Assembly (NCBI GenBank): GCA_020636995.1
Contig: JACJWU010000002.1
Coordinates: 375,290 to 439,289, forward strand
Direction: 5' to 3'
Length of the DNA stretch: 64,000 bases
From: Actinomycetota bacterium
GTDB taxonomy: Bacteria; Actinomycetota; Actinomycetes; S36-B12; UBA10799
A program made the position numbers and the translations under genes. Positions within the stretch are counted from its first letter, which is position 1; each line of letters opens with the position of its first letter. Shown here one piece after another: positions 42,185-50,503 of the stretch. The notes under the pieces are model-generated. The model ran no database searches. It was given only the letters and a program-made list of their open reading frames with translations, and was not told the DNA's origin.

Positions 42185-43624
42185 TCACCTTCCGAGGATC
42201 AGGCCGAACGCGTCGCCCGCTTCCTTGCGACCCTTGACACCGGGGCTGTTCTGGCTCCACGTCTCGATCGGGCCTGCGGTCCCGTCGGCGGTTCCGCGCA
42301 GGACCGCCACGTCATTGATCGTGTTCACCACCAGCCAGGCGTGGGTCCCGCCACTGTTCGGCTGCACGGCCAGATTCGTCCAGTCCTTCCACGTCCAGGA
42401 CTCATCCGACCAGGTGGTGGACGTCGCCTCGAGGCCGGCGGCGGTCCCTTGGATGACCTTCACCGCGCGCGCGGACTCAACGGCCAGATCGGCGTTCCCG
42501 TCGCCGGTCAGATCGCCGCAGGCCGCGTCCGGCCCGACGTCGTCGTCGAACCATGGGGACACACTCCAGACCGCATCAGTGCCCGGAGTGGTCGAGACCG
42601 GTAAGGGCGTCGGCCGCAGCCCTTCCGCGCTGCCGTGCAGGACCGCGACGTTCTCATTGGACGACAACACGAGGTCGTCGCGGGCGTCGGCGTTGAAGTC
42701 GCACAGGGCCATTTGGCGGACCTGCCACATCTCGGAGAGCCCGAGGTCGGCCGGAAGGATGTATTGACTCCCGGTCGGCTCGACCCCTGCTTCGCTTCCC
42801 CGCAGGACGTGCACCGCAGAGCCGACTGAGTAATCGGTGAGCGTGCTGTCGGACTCACTGCCGACTTCGATGAGAAGGTCGTCGAAGCCGTCGGCGTCGA
42901 TGTCCCCCATCGACAGATGGCGCCCGAAGTTCTCGTACCCACCCGGCGTGCTCGGCATGCCGTTCTTGCCTTGACGCAAACGGACCGACCTGGCCGACGT
43001 CAACCCGGAACTGGCTCCGAAGAGCAGGACAACAGACCCGTTGTCCTCGTAGGGCAGCCCGATCGCCAGATCCGCATACCCATCGCCATTCAGGTCACCT
43101 GCGGCCAAACTGAACCCGAACTTGTCATCGATCTGGTTCCCCCCTGGTACTCCTGCGGTCCCCTGGTGCCAGATCTGGTCGCGAGCGGTCAGCCCCTTCG
43201 CCCCGCCGTACAACACCTGCACGGCACCGGCGTTCGTCTTCTTGCGGATGTCCTCGTCGGGGATCCCCACTGCGAGGTCGGCGTACCCGTCGCCGTCGAA
43301 GTCACGGGACGCGAGTGCGCGGCCGAACCGATCCCCACGCTCAAGTGCGCCCTTCACGCCTTTCACACCTTGATGCCACAACTGGTCGCGTGAACTGACG
43401 CCGCCGTCCGACCCGTACAAGACCTGGACTGTGCCCACATCTGCCGTGCCCTTCAGGTCCTCGCCGACCACCCCCACGGTCATGTCGGAGTACCCGTCGC
43501 CGTCGTAGTCGTACGGCATCACGGTCGAGTCGGCCGACACCGTCGTGTCCGCAACTGCGGTCGGTGTGAACGTCAGACTTCCGCACACCATCAGAATCGA
43601 GGCCCCCGCTGCCATGTAGCGCAT
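42185..43624 (-). CDS. Secreted FG-GAP repeat protein
   Basis: A 479-residue exported beta-propeller protein. MRYMAAGASILMVCGSLTF starts a signal peptide cleaved near TAVAD. The mature protein has FG-GAP repeats with calcium-loop signatures DYDGDGYSD, DFDGDGYADLAVGIPDED, DLNGDGYADLAIGLPYED, DIDADGFDDLLIE and DLTGDGNADLAVES, each followed by a VLYG/VLRG strand, so about seven blades in an integrin-alpha-like array. ATG 43622-43624 has GAGGGGGG upstream; the frame runs on to 43723 without a start of better support. Probable surface adhesion or sensing; no anchor is visible. Confidence 0.85.
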   Translation of the reverse strand: MRYMAAGASILMVCGSLTFTPTAVADTTVSADSTVMPYDYDGDGYSDMTVGVVGEDLKGTADVGTVQVLYGSDGGVSSRDQLWHQGVKGVKGALERGDRFGRALASRDFDGDGYADLAVGIPDEDIRKKTNAGAVQVLYGGAKGLTARDQIWHQGTAGVPGGNQIDDKFGFSLAAGDLNGDGYADLAIGLPYEDNGSVVLLFGASSGLTSARSVRLRQGKNGMPSTPGGYENFGRHLSMGDIDADGFDDLLIEVGSESDSTLTDYSVGSAVHVLRGSEAGVEPTGSQYILPADLGLSEMWQVRQMALCDFNADARDDLVLSSNENVAVLHGSAEGLRPTPLPVSTTPGTDAVWSVSPWFDDDVGPDAACGDLTGDGNADLAVESARAVKVIQGTAAGLEATSTTWSDESWTWKDWTNLAVQPNSGGTHAWLVVNTINDVAVLRGTADGTAGPIETWSQNSPGVKGRKEAGDAFGLILGR

Positions 43625-44107
43625 GACACCATCCCCCCTCGTGGATACTCCCATCGTAGGCGTCCATCGCGGCACCCCGCCGTGGCCGAACCGCGACCGT
43701 CCGATATCAGCGCACAGGGCCACACAAGGCGACCGGGGGACTCTGAGAGCCGCTTGCGACTGCCCTCCCGCCCGTCAGTTTGGTGCGGCGAGTCGGCGGT
43801 CTACGCGATTACTCATCTGAGGCAACACCGGAATAGCGGCGATGCCTCGGCTGTAGGGACGAGGCCGGCGCCTGGGCATCGACAGACTGCCTGGCGACTC
43901 CTAGTGTTGGCCCATTGCACCGCGACCCGCGCGTGGCAGGAAGCGGAAACGGCATGGACGTCGGGAAGCGCTTGGCCACTGCGATGACGCATGGTGTGGA
44001 CCGCATCGGCCGGCGACTACACCCTTCGACACCAACGCGAATCGGGGACAGCGGCGTTCCGGTCGACGGTCATGGAAAGGCGGGATCACCTCATGGCAGG
44101 ACATGAC
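43625..44107. other. Gene-free stretch
   Basis: About 480 bases between divergently read genes (FG-GAP protein leftward, serine hydrolase rightward). Small frames exist but none has a recognisable product, start context or codon pattern I trust. I see no strong hairpin. Confidence 0.5.
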
Positions 44108-46205
44108 ATGCGCACCATCCAGATTCTGACGATGACCGTGGTATCGGCAACGTTGCTCGCGGGCTCACCCGCGGCGCAGGCTTCGGTGGCCGCGAAGAAG
44201 CCGCCCGCGCCTGGGTGACCGCACGACGATCGAGCAAGGCCGCAAGGCGGTGCGATCAGCGCTGAAGGAGACCGACTCGACCTCAGCGTCCGTGGCCTTG
44301 GTGTCCGACGGCAAGATCGTCTGGAGTCAGACGTTCGGCCGGGTCACGCCCGCCGGTAAGAAGCCCTCGGCGACGACCCTGTACGGGGTCGGGTCCGTGA
44401 GCAAAGTGGTCACCACGATCGCCGTGATGCAGTTGGTGGACGAGGGCAAGGTGTCACTCGACGCCCCCGTGGCGCGGTACATCCCCGACTTTGCAATGCA
44501 GTCGCCCCAGTACAAGCAGATCACCGTACGGATGCTCCTGAACCATTCGGCGGGCGTGCCTGGCACCAACTTCGCTGATCTCTGGAGTCACACGCCCATC
44601 CCCAGTTACGTGGATGGCGTCCTGGCCGGGTTGCGCAACTCGCGGTTGAAGACCACCCCGGGTGCGATGAATGTTTACTGTAACGACTGCTTCACGTTGG
44701 CCGGTGAGGTGGTGGAGCGGGTGTCCGGGATGCCGTTCCAGGACTACGTGACCAAGAACATCCTGGAGCCTCTGGGCATGAAGCGTTCCGTCTACCCGAC
44801 GTCGGTCTCGAAGCCGGGGACCGTCGCGCCGATCATCGCCGGCGGGAAGGCCCAACCGATCGAGATCACCAACGCCTTCGCCACCGGCGGTCTGTTGTCC
44901 ACGCCGGAGGAGATGGCCCGGCTCGCCACGGTCTTCACAAACGACGGCAAGGTCGGGCGGAAGCGGATCCTGTCGTCATCGGCCATAGACCAGATGGCTG
45001 TCGACGAGACGGCCGGTGGACTGCGGGTGGGGCCGCCGAGTTTCCTGCGCTACGGACTGGGCTGGGATTGCGTGCAGGACCCGGCCTTGAAGTCAGCGGG
45101 TGTGCTGGGCTGGACCAAGGGTGGCGACACCGTCGACTACCACGCATCCTTCGCGATCGCTCCCCACGACGGTCTCGGTGTTGTGGTCTTGGGCGCCGGC
45201 AGGAGCTTCAGTTCCATTGCGGCTGAGACCGTGGCCCAGACGATCCTGCTCAACGCCCTCGTGGAAACCGGTGCCATCACGGAAATGCCGAAACAGGTCA
45301 GCGGTAGGCCCGGGAACGGCAAGGTCACCGCGAGGATGGCCAAGGCCAAGATCGCGCGGATCACCGGCACCTTCCTTGCGCAGAACGGGACACTGCGCCT
45401 GACCAAGGGCAAGAGCAGGTCGGTGAGGGCGGCGACGTTGGTCGGCGGCGTCTGGGTGAAGAACCCTGGGCGCTTCGTACTGCGCAACGACGGTGCATTC
45501 TGGTCCACCGAAGTGGCTGGCACCTCGATCCGATCGGTCAAGTCCTGGGATCGCACCTACGTGGTGCAGCGCAGCCTCGGTGGTGTCGGCACGTACTACT
45601 CCCATGTCGCACGGGGGCAGAAGACACGGCCGGGCGGTTCCTTGTCGCCGGCCTGGAAGGCGCGGGTGGGCCAGAAATGGTTGCTGGCCAACGAGAGTCC
45701 GGATTCGCTCAGTTGGTCGTTGTTGGGCCCCCCCGCCGTCGAGATCGCCGCCATCCCAGGGCTGTCGGGCTACCTGCTGGCCAGGGGTGCGCTTGTGGAA
45801 TCAGTACCCTTCGACGCGACCACCAGCGACACCCTCGGCACGATGTTCCTCGAGATCCCCCTCGGGTTCGGCCGCGATCTGTACGACTTCGAGTTCACCA
45901 TGCAGGACGGTGAGGAATACCTCTCGTTCGACAGCAGTGTCCTGCGACCAGAGGCGACGGTTCCCAGTTTGGCGACGGGTGGGAACGCGATCGCCATAGG
46001 GCCGCGGGGGCTGGTGCAGTGGTATCGCGTGCCGAACGCCGCGTCGCTGACCATCTCCGGACAGAGCGACTGGAAGCTGTTCGACGGCGACCTTGCGCTG
46101 GTCGCTTCCGGCGGCGATGCTCCCGTGACGACGCATGCACCGACTGGTGCCTATGTGGCCATATTCGGTGCCCCCGGAACGACTGCACAGGTGGAACTGT
46201 CATGA
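44108..46205 (+). pseudogene. Secreted beta-lactamase-family serine hydrolase, frameshifted
   Basis: A class C beta-lactamase/DD-peptidase-like serine hydrolase. The signal peptide starts at ATG 44108 (MRTIQILTMTVVSATLLAGSPAAQASVAAKK) given in parts here, MRTIQILTMTVVSATL then LAGSPAAQA, and stops at TGA 44216 in that frame. The mature domain continues in the next frame as LGDRTTIEQGRKAVRSALK. Removing one C near 44196-44212 would join them. The catalytic set is complete downstream: SVSK (SxxK), YCN (YxN), LNHSAG and a WTKGGDTVDYHASF block in place of the KTG strand. A C-terminal domain of about 270 residues follows. The next gene overlaps its stop (ATGA). Whether the indel is real or a sequencing error is open. 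Confidence 0.7.
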
Positions 46206-47740
46206 GAGCTTTGTCGCGTTGGTTCCTCGCAGTTGCGTTGGGGGTCACTGCCGGCGCCATGTCTTCCGGGGGAGCACAGGCAGGCGTCGAGACACCCCAT
46301 GTGTCACAGGGCACGTCCATCTCCTGGAGGACCTGTGGTGAGCGGCTCGAATGCGCTCGTGTCCCGGTGCCGTTGGATTGGGACCGCCCGAGGGGCCGCA
46401 CCATCAGTCTCGCGGTCATCCGTCACCTGGCAAGCCGGCCGGACGAGCGGATCGGTTCGCTGTTCGTCAACCCCGGTGGACCAGGCCAATCCGGTGTCGG
46501 GCTGGTGAAAGGTTCCGGCAACGATCTGGACGCCTGGGGCGACGGCCGCTTCGACATCGTCAGTTGGGATCCGCGTGGCACCAACGACAGCACGCCCGTG
46601 CGCTGCTTCCGCACTCAGCGCGCGGCCGCCGCGTTCTTCAAGGGCGTGACGGTGCCCACGACTTCGCGCGCGTCGGAGGAGTACAGCCGCAAGGTCGCTG
46701 CCGAGATGGCCAAGCGCTGCGGCCGCGTGAGCGGGTGGCTGCTCCCGCACGTCACAACGGCGGATACCGTGCGAGATCTCGACCATTTGCGCGGTCTTGT
46801 CGGCGATCCGAAGGTGACGTACGTGGGGTTCTCCTACGGCACCTTCCTGGGACAGACCTACGCGAACCTGTACCCCGACCGTGTGCGCGCCATGATGCTG
46901 GACGGGATCGTGAACCCGGTTGAGTACTCCCGGGGTGCGGAGGCGCGCATCGCCAATGGGGTCAGCGCCAGCGACGAGGTCTTCGACCAGTTCCTTCGCA
47001 CGTGCCGACGTGCTGGTCCTAGGGATTGCGCCCTGGCAGGCGGCGATCGAACGCCCGAGCAGAGGATGCGTGCCCTGTTCAAGCGCGTGCGGCAAGAGCC
47101 GATTCCCGCCCCGGCGCTGAATCCGAAGGGCTCGCTGACCGAAGGTGATCTGCTGGTGTCGCAGTTCGAACCGATGCGGACCCCGGCAACATGGCCAGGG
47201 GATGCTGCCGACCTTCGCGCAGCTCTGCGCGGCGACGCATCGGCGTTGGCAGCCGGTGCCCGCCCGCTCTTGACGCCGGAGGCCTGGGAGGGTGTGGCCA
47301 CCTCGACCGCCATCCAGTGTGCCGATGCCGGTGCCCGCCGGTCGTTACGGGAATGGCCGAGCGTGATCGGCCGCTTCAAGCGCGTGAGTCGGATGCAGGG
47401 CCCGGTGAACGGTTGGTGGTTGTGGGCACCCTGCGCGGAGTGGCCGGTGAAGGGTCAGGATGCGTATCGAGGGCCCTGGAACGCCTCGACATCTGCGCCG
47501 ATCCTGCTCATCGGGACCCGGTACGACCCGAACACGCCGTACGCAAGTGCTGTTCGGTCGCAAAGGCTGCTGGGCAACGCTGTGTTGCTCACCCACGACG
47601 GCTATGGTCACGTGAGCTACCAGGATCCGAGTGCATGCGTGGAACGCGCACGGGTGGCGTACTTGGTCGATCTGGTGACGCCTGCCCCCGGGACGGTGTG
47701 CAAGGCCGACCAGAGGCCTTTCGGGCTGGGCTTGGGTTAG
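46202..47740 (+). CDS. Secreted alpha/beta hydrolase, TAP/SlpD-type peptidase
   Basis: A 512-residue exported hydrolase like the actinobacterial tripeptidyl aminopeptidases. The signal peptide is MRALSRWFLAVALGVTAGAM then SSGGAQA. The family signature runs VPVPLDWDRPRGRTISLAV, LFVNPGGPGQSG, FDIVSWDPRGTNDSTPV, nucleophile elbow YVGFSYGTFLGQTYA (Ser about 205), acid GTRYDPNTPYASA and histidine GYGHVSY. The TAP C-terminal domain ends the protein. ATG 46202 overlaps the previous stop by 4 bp, so it is translated with the serine hydrolase. It probably removes short peptides outside the cell. Confidence 0.88.
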   Translation: MRALSRWFLAVALGVTAGAMSSGGAQAGVETPHVSQGTSISWRTCGERLECARVPVPLDWDRPRGRTISLAVIRHLASRPDERIGSLFVNPGGPGQSGVGLVKGSGNDLDAWGDGRFDIVSWDPRGTNDSTPVRCFRTQRAAAAFFKGVTVPTTSRASEEYSRKVAAEMAKRCGRVSGWLLPHVTTADTVRDLDHLRGLVGDPKVTYVGFSYGTFLGQTYANLYPDRVRAMMLDGIVNPVEYSRGAEARIANGVSASDEVFDQFLRTCRRAGPRDCALAGGDRTPEQRMRALFKRVRQEPIPAPALNPKGSLTEGDLLVSQFEPMRTPATWPGDAADLRAALRGDASALAAGARPLLTPEAWEGVATSTAIQCADAGARRSLREWPSVIGRFKRVSRMQGPVNGWWLWAPCAEWPVKGQDAYRGPWNASTSAPILLIGTRYDPNTPYASAVRSQRLLGNAVLLTHDGYGHVSYQDPSACVERARVAYLVDLVTPAPGTVCKADQRPFGLGLG

Positions 47741-47830
47741 CGCGCAGGGCCCTTGTCCCGCGCTCGCGCTCGAACCGTCGACTGGTCTAGTCTCACGGCA
47801 TCCCGATGGCCAACTTGAGTGGAGCGGCAC

Positions 47831-48083
47831 GTGGACGTGTTCCTGGGCCGCATCCTGTTACTTCCCCACGACTTCACGCCGGGGGGCCTGATGGACCGCG
47901 AAGGCCAGTTGCTCGCGATCGCATCCAACCCCCGCGCTGTTCAACCTGTCGGGCACGAGGTTCGGGGGCGACGGCGTAATCGACTTCGCCCTGCCGGATC
48001 TCGGGGATCAGGCACCGCTCGCGGATTCTCGGTACTGCATTTCGGTCGAGGGAATCTCTCCGGTCAGGCCGTCGGCGCGGTAG
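47831..48083 (+). pseudogene. Frameshifted phage tail-collar domain protein
   Basis: A paralogue of the intact gene at 28849-29091. It reads VDVFLGRILLLPHDFTPGGL and then LLAIASN in one frame; the rest, ALFNLSGTRFGGDGVIDFALP then DLGDQ, is in another. The shift falls in the run of five C at about 47926-47930; removing one C restores a single frame of 83 codons from GTG 47831 to TAG 48081-48083. GTG 47831 is the start matching the intact paralogue. Either the gene is dead or the base call is wrong. Confidence 0.7.
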
Positions 48084-48268
48084 ACGTGGTTGGTGTCAGT
48101 GGCGGACGCGGAATCGTGCGGACTTGACCGCAGGAGGGCCGGGGTTGGCGTCGGGTGGAGCAGATTGCGTGGACGACCACGAACAGGTCGTGTCTGCAAT
48201 CTGCCCGGAGGGGTCGGGGCGGGGGGCCAGATTGCGTGGGGCCCACTGGCCGGTAACTGACCGGTTCG

Positions 48269-48296
48269 TGCAAGAAGCGCGCCCGGAGGGATTCGA
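48269..48296. repeat. 28-bp direct repeat partner within tRNA-Arg
   Basis: Identical to 41350-41377. It spans the tRNA 3' end and 9 bases past it (on the plus strand to the left). The intact tRNA copy is this one. Confidence 0.75.
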
Positions 48297-48350
48297 ACCC
48301 CCAACCGACCGGGTAGAAACCGGTTGCTCTATCCGTTGAGCTACGGGCGC
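48278..48350 (-). tRNA. tRNA-Arg, anticodon UCU
   Basis: On the minus strand the molecule opens GCGCCCG and closes CGGGCGC, a 7-bp acceptor stem. It has GCTC/GAGC D stem, an ACCGG/CCGGT anticodon stem with loop TTTCTAC (anticodon TCT, decoding AGA), and a T arm GGGGG-TTCGAAT-CCCTC. The discriminator base is G and no CCA is encoded. Arginine AGA tRNA genes are frequent integration targets. Confidence 0.93.
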
Positions 48351-48540
48351 AGGGTACCGGCTCGCATTCGGCTCGTCTGGTGGCTGATGCGCCCCAGGAC
48401 CGACGCGACGGCACCTGCGGCAAGTCTGCCAGACTCCCGCGGTGACCGGTCTCTGGCGCCACACGTGGTTCAAGGGCCGGTGTGCCGAACAAGGCCTCCG
48501 ATGGTCTTCAGCGAAGTCCACGTTCTGTGCACTGTGCAAG

Positions 48541-48579
48541 CCTGCCTGCGAACGGCAGGTGATGCGTGATGCGTGATGT
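48541..48579. promoter_or_regulatory. Operator-like repeats upstream of the second toxin-antitoxin pair
   Basis: CCTGCC at 48541-48546 faces GGCAGG at 48554-48559, and three GTGATG[C/T] units run in 7-bp steps from 48559 to 48579. TAGGCT at 48579-48584 sits at -10 distance from the antitoxin ATG, suggesting a leaderless message. Repression by the antitoxin is inferred. Confidence 0.5.
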
Positions 48580-48590
48580 AGGCTTGATGT

Positions 48591-48812
48591 ATGCGGACGA
48601 CACTCAACGTCGATGACGACGTGCTGCTCGCTGCCAAGCAGAAGGCAGCGCTCGAAGGTGTCTCGGTGGGCGAGGCGCTGTCGGCTATTGCCCGCGAGGG
48701 GTTGCGGTCGGCGAAGGGCCGCCGGACCCGAAACGGCGTGCACCTGATCCCGCAGGCCAAGCGGCGTGTCACACCGGAGATCGTGCAGGAGTTGCTGGAC
48801 GAGTCCTCGTGA
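48591..48812 (+). CDS. Ribbon-helix-helix antitoxin (VapB-like)
   Basis: A 73-residue protein with the N-terminal strand MRTTLNVDDDVLLAAKQKAA and EGVSVGEALSAIAREGLRSA, a ribbon-helix-helix antitoxin pattern, and a charged C-terminal tail (TPEIVQELLDESS). Its stop overlaps the toxin GTG (GTGA). The sequence differs from the first VapB here, so the two pairs are separate systems; a relic of this second kind lies at 25385-25490. Confidence 0.85.
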   Translation: MRTTLNVDDDVLLAAKQKAALEGVSVGEALSAIAREGLRSAKGRRTRNGVHLIPQAKRRVTPEIVQELLDESS

Positions 48813-49246
48813 CTGTCCTGCTCGACATCAACGTTCTCGTCGCGCTAATGGACCCGAGGCACATCTTTCACGACGTTGCCCATGCGTGGTTCGGATCGCG
48901 CACGGATGACTGGGCGACCTGTCCGGTCACGGAGAACGGAACCATCCGGGTGATCAGCCACCCCCGGTATCCGAACTCCACGGCCACCGCTTCAGCGGCA
49001 GCCGAGCTGGTGGTCCGGCTTCGTGAACTTCCCGGGCACACCTTCTGGGCCGACTCTGTGAGCCTGGTCGATACCGGGGTGTGTGACTTGTCCCGGCTCA
49101 CGACCTCCGGCCAGGTCACCGACTCCTACCTGTTGGCTCTGGCAGTCGCCCACTCGGGACGCCTCGCCACCTTCGACGGACGCCTCGCCACCTCCGCGGT
49201 TCCGGGCGGTGACACGGCGCTGCTGGTGCTGGGTGCGGGGTCGTGA
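48809..49246 (+). CDS. PIN-domain toxin (VapC family)
   Basis: A 145-residue PIN-domain ribonuclease. The start MTVLLDINVLVALMDPRHIFH has the first active-site Asp (Asp6); further acidic positions are CPVTENGTIRVI (Glu), VTDSYLLALAVAHSG (Asp), and LATFDGRLATS (Asp). The spacing fits the VapC subgroup with TxNGxxR. GTG 48809 overlaps the antitoxin stop. The relic at 25408 matches its first 11 residues. Confidence 0.88.
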   Translation: MTVLLDINVLVALMDPRHIFHDVAHAWFGSRTDDWATCPVTENGTIRVISHPRYPNSTATASAAAELVVRLRELPGHTFWADSVSLVDTGVCDLSRLTTSGQVTDSYLLALAVAHSGRLATFDGRLATSAVPGGDTALLVLGAGS

Positions 49247-49480
49247 ACGTCGCATCCCCCCGACCGCTGCAGCAACCGATGGCGTGAAGCGGGCATCGCC
49301 GGCCGTGGGGTGCGAAGTTCGTGGAGGTGAGGGCGTCGAACAGGTGCAGGTCCATGGAGAGCTGCCCCAGGGGCGGACGCCAGGGCGCCGTGCGTTCGCG
49401 TCCGGTTCGAAGATCGCCGGGTCGCGTGCCCGCCATCTGCGCTCATGAGACGATCGAAGGGCATCTTCTGAGGAGTCTTA

Positions 49481-50503
49481 GTGAGCGCGAACAGCGTCTA
49501 TCGTTTCAGCAACACGTCGATTCTTTCCGTGGTCGCGCTCGAAGCGCCGGAAGTCGTCACGTCCGCATCGTTCGACGACCAACTCGAACCCACGCTCGAA
49601 CGGCTCGGTCTGCGCCGCGGGATGCTCGAGCAGGTGGCAGGCATCCAAGAGCGGCGCTGGTGGCCGGAGGGTGTGACCTACTCCGAATCGGCGGCGGAGG
49701 CGGGCAAGGCAGCACTCGAGGCCGCGGGCATCTCGCCGGACCGCATCGGACTGCTCGTCGACACCTCCGTGTGCCGGGCGCGGCTTGAACCCTCGTCGGC
49801 GGTGTTCGTGCACGATGCCCTCGACCTGCCCTCTTCCTGCTTGAACTTCGACCTCTCCAACGCCTGCCTCGGGTTCGTCAATGGCATGCAGTTGGCGGGC
49901 AGCATGATCGACTCCGGTCAGATCGACTACGCCTTGATCGTTGACGCTGAGGGGAGCCGGCTGATCCAGGAGCGCACCATCGCGCGCCTGCAGGACCCTG
50001 CCACTGAGGCCACCGACATCATGTCCGACTTCGCGACCCTGACCTTGGGCTCCGGTGCGGCGGCGATGGTGCTCGGCCGCAGCGACCAGCACCCGGACGC
50101 CCATCAGTTCATCGGCGGGGTGGCGCACGCTGCGACCGAACACCACAACCTGTGCCTGGGGGACATGGAGCGGATGGTGACCGACAGCCGCGGCCTGCTG
50201 CTGGCGGGGTTGGACGTCGCCGAAGCGGCGATGAAAGAGGCGTCCCAGGACTTCGACTGGGAAGACATCGACCACTACATCATTCACCAGGTCTCGACCG
50301 TGCACTGCGATGCGCTGGCTCAGCGCCTCGGCCTGGACAAGGACAAGATCCCCCTGACCTTTCCGACGCTTGGCAACATCGGCCCGGCGGCGATCCCGAT
50401 CACGCTGGCGATGCACCAGGACAAGATCGCCAAGGGAGACCGGGTCCTGGTGATGGGCATGGGTTCTGGCATCAACGCGATGGCCGCCGAGATCCTCTGG
50501 TGA
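49481..50503 (+). CDS. oleA: OleA, acyl-CoA condensing thiolase-fold enzyme
   Basis: A 340-residue KAS III/thiolase-superfamily enzyme. OleA condenses two fatty acyl-CoAs head to head to a beta-keto acid, the first step of long-chain olefin synthesis. The catalytic cysteine is Cys129 in LSNACLGFVNGM, the histidine lies in IHQVSTVHCDAL and the asparagine in GNIGPAAIPITL. The ole gene order that follows (oleBC, oleD) supports OleA over a FabH. The start is GTG 49481, with GGAG upstream. A 234-bp gap with no recognisable gene precedes it, probably holding the operon promoter. The next gene overlaps the stop (GTGA). Confidence 0.92.
   Translation: MSANSVYRFSNTSILSVVALEAPEVVTSASFDDQLEPTLERLGLRRGMLEQVAGIQERRWWPEGVTYSESAAEAGKAALEAAGISPDRIGLLVDTSVCRARLEPSSAVFVHDALDLPSSCLNFDLSNACLGFVNGMQLAGSMIDSGQIDYALIVDAEGSRLIQERTIARLQDPATEATDIMSDFATLTLGSGAAAMVLGRSDQHPDAHQFIGGVAHAATEHHNLCLGDMERMVTDSRGLLLAGLDVAEAAMKEASQDFDWEDIDHYIIHQVSTVHCDALAQRLGLDKDKIPLTFPTLGNIGPAAIPITLAMHQDKIAKGDRVLVMGMGSGINAMAAEILW

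Noticed and set aside
49481..50503. FabH (fatty acid initiation)
   Set aside because: The oleBC and oleD genes follow in coupled order, and the acyl-condensing Cys-His-Asn set fits OleA equally well.
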